From: an uncultured Saprospiraceae bacterium
Lineage (GTDB): Bacteria > Bacteroidota > Bacteroidia > Chitinophagales > Saprospiraceae
Assembly (NCBI GenBank): GCA_938015805.1
Contig: CALLXF010000065.1
Location: 1 to 52,916 of the forward strand
Length of the DNA: 52,916 nucleotides
Reading direction: 5' to 3'
The translations under genes and the position numbers were made by a program. Of the stretch, positions 6,554-15,657 are shown piece by piece. Within the stretch, counting starts at the first letter, position 1, and each line of letters starts with the position of its first letter. The notes below the pieces were generated by a model. It made no database searches and was not told where the DNA came from. It worked only from the letters and a program-made list of their open reading frames with translations.

Positions 6554-9511
6554 ATGAGGTACATTTTAGGAGTGGTTTTTTTATTGATTTCATTGCAAGC
6601 TCGATCGCAGTATTCCGCTGAAGCTATCGCATGGGCTGAGACTAAAATGGCTGTGCTATCGGATGATGAGAAACTAGGACAACTCTTTATGCCTAGAGCT
6701 TATAGTCTCAAAGAAAAAGATCACTATAAGTCTATTAAAAAATTAATCAAAGAAAATAAAATCGGAGGGCTTTGCTTTTTCCAAGGAACCCCGATGGAAC
6801 AAGCTAGGATTATAAATGAGTATCAGAAGCTGACCGATATACCTCTAATGATAGCGATCGATGGAGAGTGGGGACTGGGCATGAGATTTAAAAATGATGC
6901 GATTAGTTTTCCTAGACAGTTGGAGTTAGGAGCGATTCAGGATGAGCAGTTAATCTATGAGATGGGAAAAAAAATAGCTGAGCATTGTAGGCGGACTGGA
7001 GTGCACATAAATTTTGCTCCGGTGGTAGACGTAAATAATAATCCGGCTAACCCTGTGATTAATGATCGATCTTTTGGAGAGGACAAGTATAATGTAGCGT
7101 CTAAAGGTCGGGCTTACGCCAAAGGTTTAGAAGATGGTAACGTAATGGCATGTGCTAAACATTTTCCAGGTCATGGTGATACTGATGTAGATTCTCATTA
7201 TGATCTTCCTGTGATTACCCACGATATAGAGAGAATACAAAATATCGAGCTGATGCCATTTAGAGCATTAGCTGAGGAGGGCATCGGTAGTATGATGGTG
7301 GCTCATGTCAGTATGCCCGCGATAGATGCTAGAGAAAATCGTCCTACCACATTATCACAAAAAGCAGTAACTGGAATCCTAAAAGAAGAGATCGGATATA
7401 AAGGACTCATAATGACCGATGCCTTAGATATGAAAGGAGTCGCTAAGCATTTCAAAAAAGGCGAGGTAGAGGTAGAGGCACTAATTGCTGGAAACGATTT
7501 ATTATTATTGTCAGAGGATATTCCTAAAGCCATAAAACAAATAAAAGCCAGTATAGATAAAGGAGTATTAAACTGGGCTCGGATTGATCAGAGTGTTTTT
7601 AAAATTTTAGCCTCTAAGTATGATCTAGGATTATCAAAGCCACAAAAAATAGAAAACTTAAAGGAAATTCCTAATGATGTAAATGATATGGAATCTGTCA
7701 TCTTAAAGGAAAAGTTAGTAGAGAGTGCTCTGACGATGGTCAAAAATGATCATGATCTGGTTCCTATAAAAAAAGTAAAGCCTTATAAAATGGCGACTCT
7801 ATCTATCGGGTCATCAAAGAAAACAACCTTCCAGAAAACCATTGCTAAGTTTGTGGATTGCGATCATCTATTTACTTCAAAAAACATAGGTGGTTCTGCT
7901 TATGCAGCATTACTAAATCAGCTTTCTAAGTACGATAAAGTATTTGTGAGTATTCATGATATGAGTAAATACGAGTCTAAGAAATTTGGGGTAACTAAAT
8001 CCATGTTTACGCTTGTCCGCGAATTAGAAGAAAAAACGGATGTGATCTTGACCGTTTTTGGGAGTCCTTATTCGCTAAAGTATTTTGAAAAAATAGAAAC
8101 ATTATTACTAGCATACAATGAGGATGACATAAATCAGGACAAAGCAGCACAAGCATTATTCGGGGTTTTTGATATCAAAGGAAAACTTCCAGTCAGTGCA
8201 ACCGATAATTTAATTTATGGCACCGGTTTATTTATCTCAGGGATAGGTCGACTGGGGTATAGTAGTCCAGAAAGAGTAGGGATGTCATCTGATAGTCTAA
8301 AGTATATCGATAATTTAGTAAAAGAAATGATCGATACTAAAGCGGCACCAGGATGTCAGGTGCTTTGTGCAAAAGATGGTTTTATTGTTTATAACAAAGT
8401 CTTTGGTCATCATACCTATCAAAAAAAAAGAAAAGTAAAACACGATGACTTATATGACTTAGCTTCAGTGACTAAGATTCTCGCCTCTACTTTATCGTTA
8501 ATGAAATTACAAGACGATAAAAAGCTCAGTATCTACGAGCCGATCGTAAATTACTTACCAGTTTTAGATACGTGTAATAAAAAGACTCTGATCTTAGAAG
8601 ATATACTCGCTCATCATGCGGGTCTTAGAGGATGGGTACCATTTTATGAAAGTACCCGTATATCTAAGTCAAAAAAAAAGAAGAATAAAAATTTATGGAA
8701 ACCAGATCCTAAGTACTATCGAAAAACCGCTTCTGATTCTTTTAACATCAAGGTTATGGATGACCTGTTTATGCGTAATGATTATGTTGATTCTATGTAC
8801 AGTCGGATTTATGCCACATCCTTAAAAGAAGATCGAGATTATAAGTATTCTGATTTAGGATTTTATCTAACCCATCAGATCATAAAAGCAAGATCAGGAC
8901 AACGGTTAGATTCTTTTGCTAGTGCTTATCTCTATGAACCACTAGAATTACAAAATACAATGTTTAATCCAGCTCAGTCTGTTAAGCTAAATCGTATTCC
9001 ACCTACAGAAAATGACAGTTATTTTAGAGATGGAAAAGTGCATGGTTATGTTCATGATATGGGAGCGGCGATGCTGGGAGGAGTAGCGGGACATGCGGGA
9101 TTATTTTCTAATGCAAAGGATGCTGCGGTATTATTACAAATGTTGCTAAACGGAGGAAACTATGCAGGACAGGATTATATAGATCCAGAAACAGTCGCTC
9201 TATTTACTAAGCGACATTACAGATCTACTAGAAGGGGTTTGGGCTTTGATATGAAAGAACTAGGTCCTAAAAAGAAAATGAATATGTCTCAGGCAGCTTC
9301 TGACAAAGCGTTTGGGCATTTAGGATTTACAGGGACAACAGTAGTAGTGGATCCAGAAGAAAATCTGATTTATGTGTTTCTTTCTAATCGTACTTATCCC
9401 ACGATGAAAAATTATAAATTTGGGAAGCAGAATTATCGACCTCGCATCCATTCTGTTTTATATAAGTCATTAGGATATGATGTCAGTATCGGAAACGAAA
9501 AACTAAATTAG
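6554..9511 (+). CDS. GH3 (NagZ-like) beta-N-acetylhexosaminidase fused to serine hydrolase (beta-lactamase family)
   Basis: 985 residues with a signal peptide (MRYILGVVFLLISLQARSQ). Residues about 30-570 form a GH3 protein of the NagZ type, with the catalytic flexible-loop motif KHFPGHGDTDVDSH (K202-H207-D209) and the nucleophile in 'GLIMTDALDMKG' (Asp289). Residues about 575-985 form a class C beta-lactamase/DD-peptidase-like serine hydrolase with SVTK (Ser638, Lys641), a Tyr-Ser-Asp triad element in 'YKYSDLGFYL' and 'GGVAGHAGLFSNAKD'. Such fusions are known in Bacteroidota and are thought to act on peptidoglycan in the periplasm, removing GlcNAc and handling a peptide or ester bond. The gene starts 8 bases after the TMTC-like gene and its stop directly abuts the next start. 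Confidence 0.92.
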   Translation: MRYILGVVFLLISLQARSQYSAEAIAWAETKMAVLSDDEKLGQLFMPRAYSLKEKDHYKSIKKLIKENKIGGLCFFQGTPMEQARIINEYQKLTDIPLMIAIDGEWGLGMRFKNDAISFPRQLELGAIQDEQLIYEMGKKIAEHCRRTGVHINFAPVVDVNNNPANPVINDRSFGEDKYNVASKGRAYAKGLEDGNVMACAKHFPGHGDTDVDSHYDLPVITHDIERIQNIELMPFRALAEEGIGSMMVAHVSMPAIDARENRPTTLSQKAVTGILKEEIGYKGLIMTDALDMKGVAKHFKKGEVEVEALIAGNDLLLLSEDIPKAIKQIKASIDKGVLNWARIDQSVFKILASKYDLGLSKPQKIENLKEIPNDVNDMESVILKEKLVESALTMVKNDHDLVPIKKVKPYKMATLSIGSSKKTTFQKTIAKFVDCDHLFTSKNIGGSAYAALLNQLSKYDKVFVSIHDMSKYESKKFGVTKSMFTLVRELEEKTDVILTVFGSPYSLKYFEKIETLLLAYNEDDINQDKAAQALFGVFDIKGKLPVSATDNLIYGTGLFISGIGRLGYSSPERVGMSSDSLKYIDNLVKEMIDTKAAPGCQVLCAKDGFIVYNKVFGHHTYQKKRKVKHDDLYDLASVTKILASTLSLMKLQDDKKLSIYEPIVNYLPVLDTCNKKTLILEDILAHHAGLRGWVPFYESTRISKSKKKKNKNLWKPDPKYYRKTASDSFNIKVMDDLFMRNDYVDSMYSRIYATSLKEDRDYKYSDLGFYLTHQIIKARSGQRLDSFASAYLYEPLELQNTMFNPAQSVKLNRIPPTENDSYFRDGKVHGYVHDMGAAMLGGVAGHAGLFSNAKDAAVLLQMLLNGGNYAGQDYIDPETVALFTKRHYRSTRRGLGFDMKELGPKKKMNMSQAASDKAFGHLGFTGTTVVVDPEENLIYVFLSNRTYPTMKNYKFGKQNYRPRIHSVLYKSLGYDVSIGNEKLN

Positions 9512-10729
9512 ATGTCATTATCATTTACTATTGCTAAGAGATATCTATTTGGAAAAAAATCCTCAAGTGCGATCAACTGGATCACAGGGATTTCTGTACT
9601 CGGTATGTCGATCGGTACAGCGGCACTGATATTAATATTATCTGTATTCAATGGTTTCGAAGGATTAATTGCTGGTCTATTAAATGATTTTAACCCAGAT
9701 CTAAAAGTGACTCCGACAGAAGGGAAATATTTTTCTGTAAGTGATAAGGATCTTATAGCCTTAAAGAGTATTGAGGGAATACATTCTATTTCTAGGACGC
9801 TGGAAGAAATCGCTTTTTTTGAATATAAAGGTTCGCAAATTGTAGGAGCTGTAAAAGGAGTAGATCAGGATTTTCTTAAAGTCAGTCAGATAGATTCTGC
9901 TATCCATTTTGGAAAATATGTATTACAAGAAAACGGGATTAATTACGGAGTAGTCGGAGCAAGATTGTTTAATCAGCTTTCTATAAATCAACGTGATGCA
10001 CTTACTCCAGTAAAAATCCACATGCCTGTAAAAAAGAAAAAAGGACTGATTAAAAAGGATTATAAATCGATGTCTATTTATCCATCCGCAGTATTCTCCG
10101 TTCAAAGCGAAAAAGAAGATCAATATATGATCGCTTCCTTAGAATTTGCTTCTAAACTACTGGATAAAAAAGACGAACTATCAGCTTTAGAAATAAAGAT
10201 GGACGGCACAGTTTCTGAGTCAACAGTTAGAGATAATATTACAGGTTTACTAGGGAGTAATATTCAAATCAGAAATCGATATCAGCAAGATGAGGCATTT
10301 TTAAAATTGATGAATATCGAAAAATGGATCAGCTTTTTAATTACCTCTCTTACTCTATTTATCGTAGCTTTTAACCTAGTAGGATCGTTATGGATGATCG
10401 TTCTAGATAAGAAAAAAGATATATCCATTTTAAAGACATTGGGTTACAACCCCCGAGATATCAAAAACATTTTTATCTCTGAGGGATTACTCATTACGGG
10501 ATTAGGTATACTTATCGGAATTACGATCGCGGTGACTTTGTATTTACTGCAGACTTATTTTGGGATTGTTCCTGTTCCTGCAGGATTTATTATAGATGCG
10601 TATCCGATACAGTTAAGAGTCATAGATTTTCTTGTAGTCATTATTACAGTATTTGTAATCGGATATCTAGCGTCTATTCTTCCATCCAATCGGGCAGCAA
10701 GGATTTCTCCTTATTTGAGGCAGGAGTAG
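9512..10729 (+). CDS. LolC/LolE-type ABC transporter permease (FtsX/MacB family)
   Basis: 405 residues with the lipoprotein-release permease layout: a membrane segment near residues 22-50 (GISVLGMSIGTAALILILSVFNGFE), a large periplasmic MacB-PCD-like domain (about 55-265), and three C-terminal membrane segments in an FtsX domain (about 275-395, including 'KKKDISILKTLGYNPRDIKNIF'). The family extracts lipoproteins from the inner membrane for outer-membrane sorting, with a LolD ATPase encoded elsewhere. The ATG follows the upstream stop with no gap (translational coupling). Co-transcription with the GH3 fusion and TMTC-like genes places it in an envelope-maintenance unit. No ATPase gene is adjacent. 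Confidence 0.88.
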   Translation: MSLSFTIAKRYLFGKKSSSAINWITGISVLGMSIGTAALILILSVFNGFEGLIAGLLNDFNPDLKVTPTEGKYFSVSDKDLIALKSIEGIHSISRTLEEIAFFEYKGSQIVGAVKGVDQDFLKVSQIDSAIHFGKYVLQENGINYGVVGARLFNQLSINQRDALTPVKIHMPVKKKKGLIKKDYKSMSIYPSAVFSVQSEKEDQYMIASLEFASKLLDKKDELSALEIKMDGTVSESTVRDNITGLLGSNIQIRNRYQQDEAFLKLMNIEKWISFLITSLTLFIVAFNLVGSLWMIVLDKKKDISILKTLGYNPRDIKNIFISEGLLITGLGILIGITIAVTLYLLQTYFGIVPVPAGFIIDAYPIQLRVIDFLVVIITVFVIGYLASILPSNRAARISPYLRQE

Positions 10730-10925
10730 TTAACTGGCTATAGGTTTCAGGTTTTAATTGTTTTTAGGTTAGAAGGATTCGAGGTTTAATGGGTTTATAG
10801 AATTTAGTAACCATTAACTAGTAACTTCTTTGAGCATAATCACTAACTACACTTTCTAAAAATCTAATCATCTTAAATCTACTGGTCTAAATTAAATACA
10901 AAACCCTCTAACATCTATAAAACCT

Positions 10926-10933
10926 TATATTTG
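10926..10933 (+). promoter_or_regulatory. -7-like promoter element TATATTTG
   Basis: Exact match to TAnnTTTG, ending 10 bases before the ATG at 10944. It would drive the four-gene unit 10944-13582 with a very short 5' leader. The -33 side is not recognisable. Confidence 0.5.
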
Positions 10934-10943
10934 CAATTCCAAA

Positions 10944-11312
10944 ATGCGATATATGGAGCAATGGGAACTGGAATTTGAATGGTTGAGGATAAGACATCTT
11001 GTAAAGGATTCGCTTAGTGCGAAAGACCTACCGGATTTAAAAGGAATTTTATTTTTGATCGGGGTTCAAGAGTATGGCCGTGTACAGTCTGAGTTTTCTA
11101 AAGAGGAGAAAAGAGATCTGATGCACGTGGCAGTCTGTAGTCTTTTGGAGGATGATGGATATTATGTGTTTAAGGGGAGGGATCATGACGGATGGCCGCA
11201 TTGGGAAATAAATAAAAAAATAGAGGCAGCAGATGTTGATGAACAAGAGCTGATTCTTAAGAAAAAAATAATTGAATATTTTGATAAAAATGCAGTAAAT
11301 GAAAACGCTTAA
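10944..11312 (+). CDS. Small conserved-looking cytoplasmic protein, unknown function
   Basis: 122 residues with no signal peptide or membrane segment. It is mostly helical and acidic, with aromatic-rich stretches 'MEQWELEFEWLRIRHLVKD', 'DDGYYVFKGRDHDGWPHWE' and a Lys/Glu-rich end. There are no catalytic motifs that I recognise. The second ATG (10953, MEQWEL) may be the real start, since the first lies only 10 bases after the -7-like element. It overlaps the next gene by 14 bases, so the two are probably translated together. The pairing with periplasmic foldases may be only positional. Confidence 0.7.
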   Translation: MRYMEQWELEFEWLRIRHLVKDSLSAKDLPDLKGILFLIGVQEYGRVQSEFSKEEKRDLMHVAVCSLLEDDGYYVFKGRDHDGWPHWEINKKIEAADVDEQELILKKKIIEYFDKNAVNENA

Positions 11313-11949
11313 AAATGTATGCCTTTTGGCTCTGGTGACTTTTCTATTATCTTCTTGTGGAGGTGACGGTTTTACCTATGTAAAAGTAAGTACAGATCTC
11401 GGAGACATGAGATTTAAACTATATAATAGTACTCCTAAACACAGGGATAATTTTGTAAAACTAACCAAAGAGGGATTTTATGATGGCCTTCTATTTCATA
11501 GAATCATAAGTGGATTTATGGCTCAGGGTGGTGATCCTAAATCTAAAGATGCAGCTCAGAATGTACCTTTAGGTAGTGGGGGGCCAGGGTATAAAGTAGA
11601 TGCAGAGATAGGAGCTCCACATTTTAAAGGAACATTGGCTGCAGCGAGACAAGGAGGTCCAGGTAATCCTTTAAAACAATCTAGTGGATCACAGTTTTAT
11701 ATCGTACAAGGTACTTTACAAAATGATCAGCAGATCGATAGTGCTCAGGCTAGAAAAGGAATCACCTATACACCAGAACAAAGAGAAAGATATAAAACAA
11801 TGGGAGGAACGATAATGTTAGATATGGATTATACTGTATTTGGAGAAATCGTAGAGGGTATGGAAGTGGTAGATAAATTATGTGCAGTGCAAACAGCACC
11901 TGGAGACCGTCCTTTAAAGGATATTAAAATGACTGTAACTATAGATTAA
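11299..11949 (+). CDS. Cyclophilin-type peptidyl-prolyl isomerase lipoprotein
   Basis: 216 residues. The N-terminus is a lipoprotein signal with lipobox LLSSC (Cys20). The rest is a bacterial PpiA/PpiB-like cyclophilin domain with the hallmark segments 'FHRIISGFMAQGGDP', 'GSGGPGYKVDAE', 'AARQGGPGNP' and 'SSGSQFYIVQG'. It catalyses cis-trans isomerisation of X-Pro bonds, here in a membrane-anchored periplasmic form. A loop insertion of about 30 residues ('DSAQARKGITYTPEQRERYK') is shared with its tandem neighbour. The final base overlaps the next ATG (TAATG). The downstream copy is clearly a tandem paralog. Confidence 0.93.
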   Translation: MKTLKNVCLLALVTFLLSSCGGDGFTYVKVSTDLGDMRFKLYNSTPKHRDNFVKLTKEGFYDGLLFHRIISGFMAQGGDPKSKDAAQNVPLGSGGPGYKVDAEIGAPHFKGTLAAARQGGPGNPLKQSSGSQFYIVQGTLQNDQQIDSAQARKGITYTPEQRERYKTMGGTIMLDMDYTVFGEIVEGMEVVDKLCAVQTAPGDRPLKDIKMTVTID

Positions 11950-12833
11950 TGAAAAATATATTTTATTTGAGCTTGATATTATTACTAAGTTCTTGTGCAA
12001 AGCCATTGGCTAAATTTGCGATAGAGGAAGGAGCCAGAGTTGCACCAGTAGATGTAAAGTTTACAAACAGCTCTACTAATGCGGATAGCTATAAGTGGGA
12101 CTTTGGGGATGGAAACACCTCCGTGGAAAAAGAACCGATGCATCGATATTTATTGTCTGGTAATTATACGGTTACCCTTAACGCCATAAAAGGTGGTAAA
12201 ACCATTACCTCGACTCAGATGATCAAGATAAATGCTCCTAAGGAGTGTCTTGTAAATATGTCTACATCTGCGGGAGATATGGTCTTTAGATTATCAGATC
12301 TCACACCTAAACATAGAGATAATTTTATAAAATTAGCTGATGAGGGTTATTATGAAAATTTACTTTTTCATAGAGTAATAAATGGGTTTATGATCCAGGG
12401 AGGTGATCCCACAAGTAAAAATGCAAAACCAGGAGCTAGGTTAGGAAGTGGTGGCCCTGGCTATAAAGTAGATGCAGAATTTACACCTAAACTGGCACAT
12501 GTAAAAGGAGCACTAGCTGCTGCTAGACAAGGAGGGCCAGGAAATCCAAAACTGCGTTCAAGTGGATCACAATTCTATATTGTACACGGGAAAAGTGTAA
12601 ATGAGCGTAGCCTAGAACAAAGGGAATTAAAAGCTGGTTTTGAATATCCGGAAGAAATAAAAGAACAATATTTAAAGGTAGGAGGTACACCTATGTTAGA
12701 TCAGGGTTATACCGTTTATGGTCAGTTGTTAGAAGGGTGGGATGTATTAGATAAGATTGCTGGTTCTTCTACTGATGGAGCCGATAGACCTACACAAGAT
12801 GTTATTATCAAAAAAGTAACGGTAATTAAATAG
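11949..12833 (+). CDS. PKD domain plus cyclophilin-type PPIase lipoprotein
   Basis: 294 residues: a lipoprotein signal with lipobox LLSSC, a PKD domain (about 30-95, with 'SYKWDFGDGNTS' and 'YLLSGNYTVTLNA'), and a cyclophilin domain (about 100-294, 'FHRVINGFMIQGGDP', 'SSGSQFYIVHG'). PKD domains are extracellular beta-sandwiches that mediate binding, so this isomerase probably acts at the envelope on a specific partner or surface. It arose by tandem duplication with the preceding gene, which lacks the PKD domain. It overlaps both neighbours by one base. The next gene starts with GTG inside its stop codon. Confidence 0.92.
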   Translation: MKNIFYLSLILLLSSCAKPLAKFAIEEGARVAPVDVKFTNSSTNADSYKWDFGDGNTSVEKEPMHRYLLSGNYTVTLNAIKGGKTITSTQMIKINAPKECLVNMSTSAGDMVFRLSDLTPKHRDNFIKLADEGYYENLLFHRVINGFMIQGGDPTSKNAKPGARLGSGGPGYKVDAEFTPKLAHVKGALAAARQGGPGNPKLRSSGSQFYIVHGKSVNERSLEQRELKAGFEYPEEIKEQYLKVGGTPMLDQGYTVYGQLLEGWDVLDKIAGSSTDGADRPTQDVIIKKVTVIK

Positions 12834-13582
12834 TGGAAAATATTATACTCGGAATAGATATCGGTGGGACAGGTATAAAGGGAGCTTTGGTAGATATCGA
12901 TAAAGGGATGCTTGTTTCCGAGCGAATTAAAATCGGGACACCTCAGCCTGCTGTACCTGCGGCCGTCACTGCAACGATCAAGGAGCTTATCGATATTCTG
13001 GACTGGAAGGGTAAACCGACAGGAATAGGTTTTCCTACGCTTGTAGATAAAGGGGTTTGCCTTACGGCGAATAATATAGATAAATCCTGGATAGGTATCA
13101 ACCTAGAGCAATATTTTACAACAGCATTAGAAACAGAAATTTCTATTCTTAATGATGCAGATGCTGCGGGATTATCTGAGGTACACTATGGTGCAGGTAA
13201 AGATCAAGATGGACTGGTGGTTTTATTAACTATTGGGACGGGTATAGGATCTGCTATGATCTTTAATCAACAAATTATTCCTAGCGTGGAGCTGGGATCT
13301 CTGCAATGGAAAAATGGTGGAATAGCAGAACACTACGTTTCTAATAAAGCTCGTAAAGTTGGAGAATTATCTTGGAAAAAATGGGGTACTGAGTTAGGAG
13401 ATTATCTAAATCATGTTACACATCTGTTTTCGCCTAATATGATCATCTTAGGTGGAGGAGTCAGTAAGAAGTTAGAAAAATTTAGTCCCTACTTTAATAT
13501 AGAACGTAACATACCCGTAGTGGCAGCTAAGCATTTAAACGATGCAGGTATTATGGGTGCTGCTCTTAACAGGGAATTGTAG
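12833..13582 (+). CDS. ppgK: ROK-family kinase, polyphosphate glucokinase-like
   Basis: 249 residues starting at a GTG that overlaps the previous stop. The N-terminal phosphate loop 'DIGGTGIKGALVD' (Asp9), the sugar-binding 'LNDADAAGLSE' (catalytic Asp108), 'LTIGTGIGSAM' and the end 'SPNMIILGGGVSKK' match polyphosphate-dependent glucokinases, which phosphorylate glucose with polyphosphate or ATP. The short length and lack of the ROK zinc-binding cysteines fit this subgroup. One oddity: the motif usually written ELGH reads ELGS (residues 153-156), so the conserved His is Ser here. Its place in an operon with periplasmic foldases has no obvious metabolic reason. Confidence 0.8.
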   Translation: MENIILGIDIGGTGIKGALVDIDKGMLVSERIKIGTPQPAVPAAVTATIKELIDILDWKGKPTGIGFPTLVDKGVCLTANNIDKSWIGINLEQYFTTALETEISILNDADAAGLSEVHYGAGKDQDGLVVLLTIGTGIGSAMIFNQQIIPSVELGSLQWKNGGIAEHYVSNKARKVGELSWKKWGTELGDYLNHVTHLFSPNMIILGGGVSKKLEKFSPYFNIERNIPVVAAKHLNDAGIMGAALNREL

Positions 13583-13607
13583 TTACGTCTGATACCCTCA
13601 ATTCTAA

Positions 13608-13739
13608 TTTGAGCCTAAGCCTGCAGCATATAAATTCGCCTCCTATATTCCATCTATGCATGTGACAGTCGGCGAGCAACTAGGCTCAGGAATATCGATG
13701 AAATAAATCAACCGTCAGGCTGTGCATAAATGGCTCAAA
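13608..13739. other. Self-complementary region, possible structured RNA or repeat remnant
   Basis: TGAGCCTA (13610-13617) is perfectly complementary to TAGGCTCA (13681-13688). TTTGAGCC (13608-13615) is also complementary to GGCTCAAA (13732-13739), so the two pairings exclude each other. Inside lie TCGCC/GGCGA and TATGCA/TGCATA pairs. The density of complementary words and the local composition differ from flanking spacers. It may be a small structured RNA, a 3' UTR element of ppgK or a decayed repeat. Which strand would be functional is not known. Confidence 0.3.
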
Positions 13740-13866
13740 ATCTTCTAAATTTTCATTTAATTCAAAAGTTGATAATAAGCTTTGATTTAAACTATGCCAA
13801 ATGGTGAGCTTTGATATTTATACAGAAGAAATTTTCTAAGTACGCGGAATCGTATTATCACGACAT

Positions 13867-13897
13867 AAAAAAAGGCACACTCTTTTAAAGTGTACCT
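13867..13897 (-). terminator. Intrinsic terminator of TPR gene
   Basis: On the minus strand AGGTACAC, a 9-base loop and GTGTGCCT form a stem with 7 of 8 pairs, directly followed by a run of seven T. It lies about 55 bases after the stop of the TPR gene at 13952. Confidence 0.75.
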
Positions 13898-13951
13898 CCA
13901 GTTTTGGTTACTAATTGAGTAATTCGTAACGATTATGACATTGGCGAAAGC

Positions 13952-15367
13952 CTAAGAAATATTAAGCTCTGTATTATAGTATCTTATGAGTGCCTGTAGC
14001 TCTGTATCAATCGTAAACTCTGGATTTAAATTATAAAAAACATCTAGGCTAAAATAATTTTCTAAAAGAGCTTCCTCTAAAACAAGTAAGCCTTCTTTTC
14101 TTCTATTTAAAAAGATATTACATGCTGCTCTACAGAATAGTAACTCTGCACTATATGTATAATCTTCAGCTTCGTCTAAAATAGTAAGAGCCTCATCATG
14201 CATTCCTTTTCTCATCAAGTAAGAACAAAATTCTACCCAATATTCAGATTGCTCAGGTCCCGTAAGTGTAGCTTTTTTAAAATTAATGATTGCCTTTTCG
14301 TCATTATCGACAGCTACATAAGCCGTAGCTAATCCGAGATAATATTCTTCTCTATTATCTTCTATGGAGATGGCCTTATGGAAAGCGTTAATAGCTCTAT
14401 ACCATAAACCATCAGCGGAGTAGCATAAGGCTAGATTAAAATATAGTTCGTCATTATAACGATCAAGTTTTAATGCTTCAAAAAGTTTAAGTTTTGCTTT
14501 CTGGATATGACCTAGTTTAAGGTAACATTCTGCTATAAAAAGATTGAGCTCGGAGTCCGGACCAAAAAGGCTATCCGCATCTGTATAATACTCTAAAGAC
14601 TTTTTATATTTTTTAAGCTGAAAACATAAATCAGCACAATCGAGATATCCGTTTTTAAAATCAGTGTTGATAATAAAAGAGTATTCTAGGGCATCGATAG
14701 CATCCTCATACTCTCCGATACACGAATAAGCATGACCTAGATTATACCAAGCTAAATAGTTGTAAGGATCTTTGTCTAAAATCCTCTTATGAATATTTAT
14801 ACTCTTAAGGTAACTTCTAGAAAGCTCTGCACTTAGCCAGATTCTATCTAACGCTTCGGTACTAGAAGGATCGATTTTTAGAGCATCAGATAATGATAAA
14901 AACATCGAATCAAAATCTTTCATCTTTTCAAAAATGTAAGACTCCGCAATATAAATATCAGCTAGATCAGAATCCATACAACCGGATTTCAGTTCGTCGA
15001 GAAGATTTAAAGCTTCTACGTTTCTAGAGTTTTCTGCCCACAGTTTAGCTCTTAGGATTTTTATTTCTATTTCGTAAGGAGCAACTGCTTCAGCTTTGTC
15101 TAGATATTTTTCGCAATGGTCTAATTGATCGATATTCAATAACAATCTAGCTTTAGCGATATAAAATTCAGATCTAAATTGAAATTGTACAAGGGCTTTT
15201 TCGAGAACGTCTAATGCTTTTTCAAATAAGCATTCGTTCTCATAATAGGCAATGAGTTTAAAGTATTGCTTTTCGTCGAGGTAAGTAATTTTACCACCGG
15301 ATATACTAGCCTCGTAATCAGCAACCAAATTAATGATAGCCAGGTCTAGCTTGGTTTTGTGGTCCAT
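13952..15367 (-). CDS. Tetratricopeptide repeat protein
   Basis: 471 residues made almost wholly of TPR-like helical hairpins. Typical units include 'NYLAWYNLGHAYSCIGEYED', 'DELYFNLALCYSADGLWYRA' and 'EEYYLGLATAYVAVDNDEKA'. There is no signal peptide or membrane segment, so it is probably cytoplasmic. TPR proteins of this kind are scaffolds and the sequence gives no partner. The protein is acidic and rich in Tyr and Leu. It is a single transcription unit: its own terminator lies downstream and 290 bases of spacer separate it from the sigma-factor module upstream in its direction of transcription. Confidence 0.85.
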   Translation of the reverse strand: MDHKTKLDLAIINLVADYEASISGGKITYLDEKQYFKLIAYYENECLFEKALDVLEKALVQFQFRSEFYIAKARLLLNIDQLDHCEKYLDKAEAVAPYEIEIKILRAKLWAENSRNVEALNLLDELKSGCMDSDLADIYIAESYIFEKMKDFDSMFLSLSDALKIDPSSTEALDRIWLSAELSRSYLKSINIHKRILDKDPYNYLAWYNLGHAYSCIGEYEDAIDALEYSFIINTDFKNGYLDCADLCFQLKKYKKSLEYYTDADSLFGPDSELNLFIAECYLKLGHIQKAKLKLFEALKLDRYNDELYFNLALCYSADGLWYRAINAFHKAISIEDNREEYYLGLATAYVAVDNDEKAIINFKKATLTGPEQSEYWVEFCSYLMRKGMHDEALTILDEAEDYTYSAELLFCRAACNIFLNRRKEGLLVLEEALLENYFSLDVFYNLNPEFTIDTELQALIRYYNTELNIS

Positions 15368-15657
15368 ATTCTCAGTTCAGATTATAACGTCGTAAATATA
15401 GACATTTTGAGCACTATGGAATCTTAGTTATAAAATATATTTTTCCACATTTACTATGCATTAAAAATTATTTTCATAAGAGATAAAGTACTGGATTACA
15501 GATGGCTATATAAAGTAATAAATGATATATTATTTGTATTAATCTAATAATCATGAAGTTACAAATGTGACAATTTTTATAGATGTTATAGAACTAAAAA
15601 AGGGTAATTTTTAATAGACTTAGTTAAAATTTTAATATGACTGCTATTTTCTAGAGG

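Larger units (their letters stand above)
13583..13951. other. Intergenic stretch between convergent genes, with self-complementary segments
   Basis: 369 bases with no supported gene. The 13608-13739 part is richer in G+C than its surroundings and carries several nested or competing inverted repeats (separate entry). The 13867-13897 part is a terminator for the minus-strand TPR gene. The middle (about 13745-13860) shows nothing recognisable. Confidence 0.6.
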
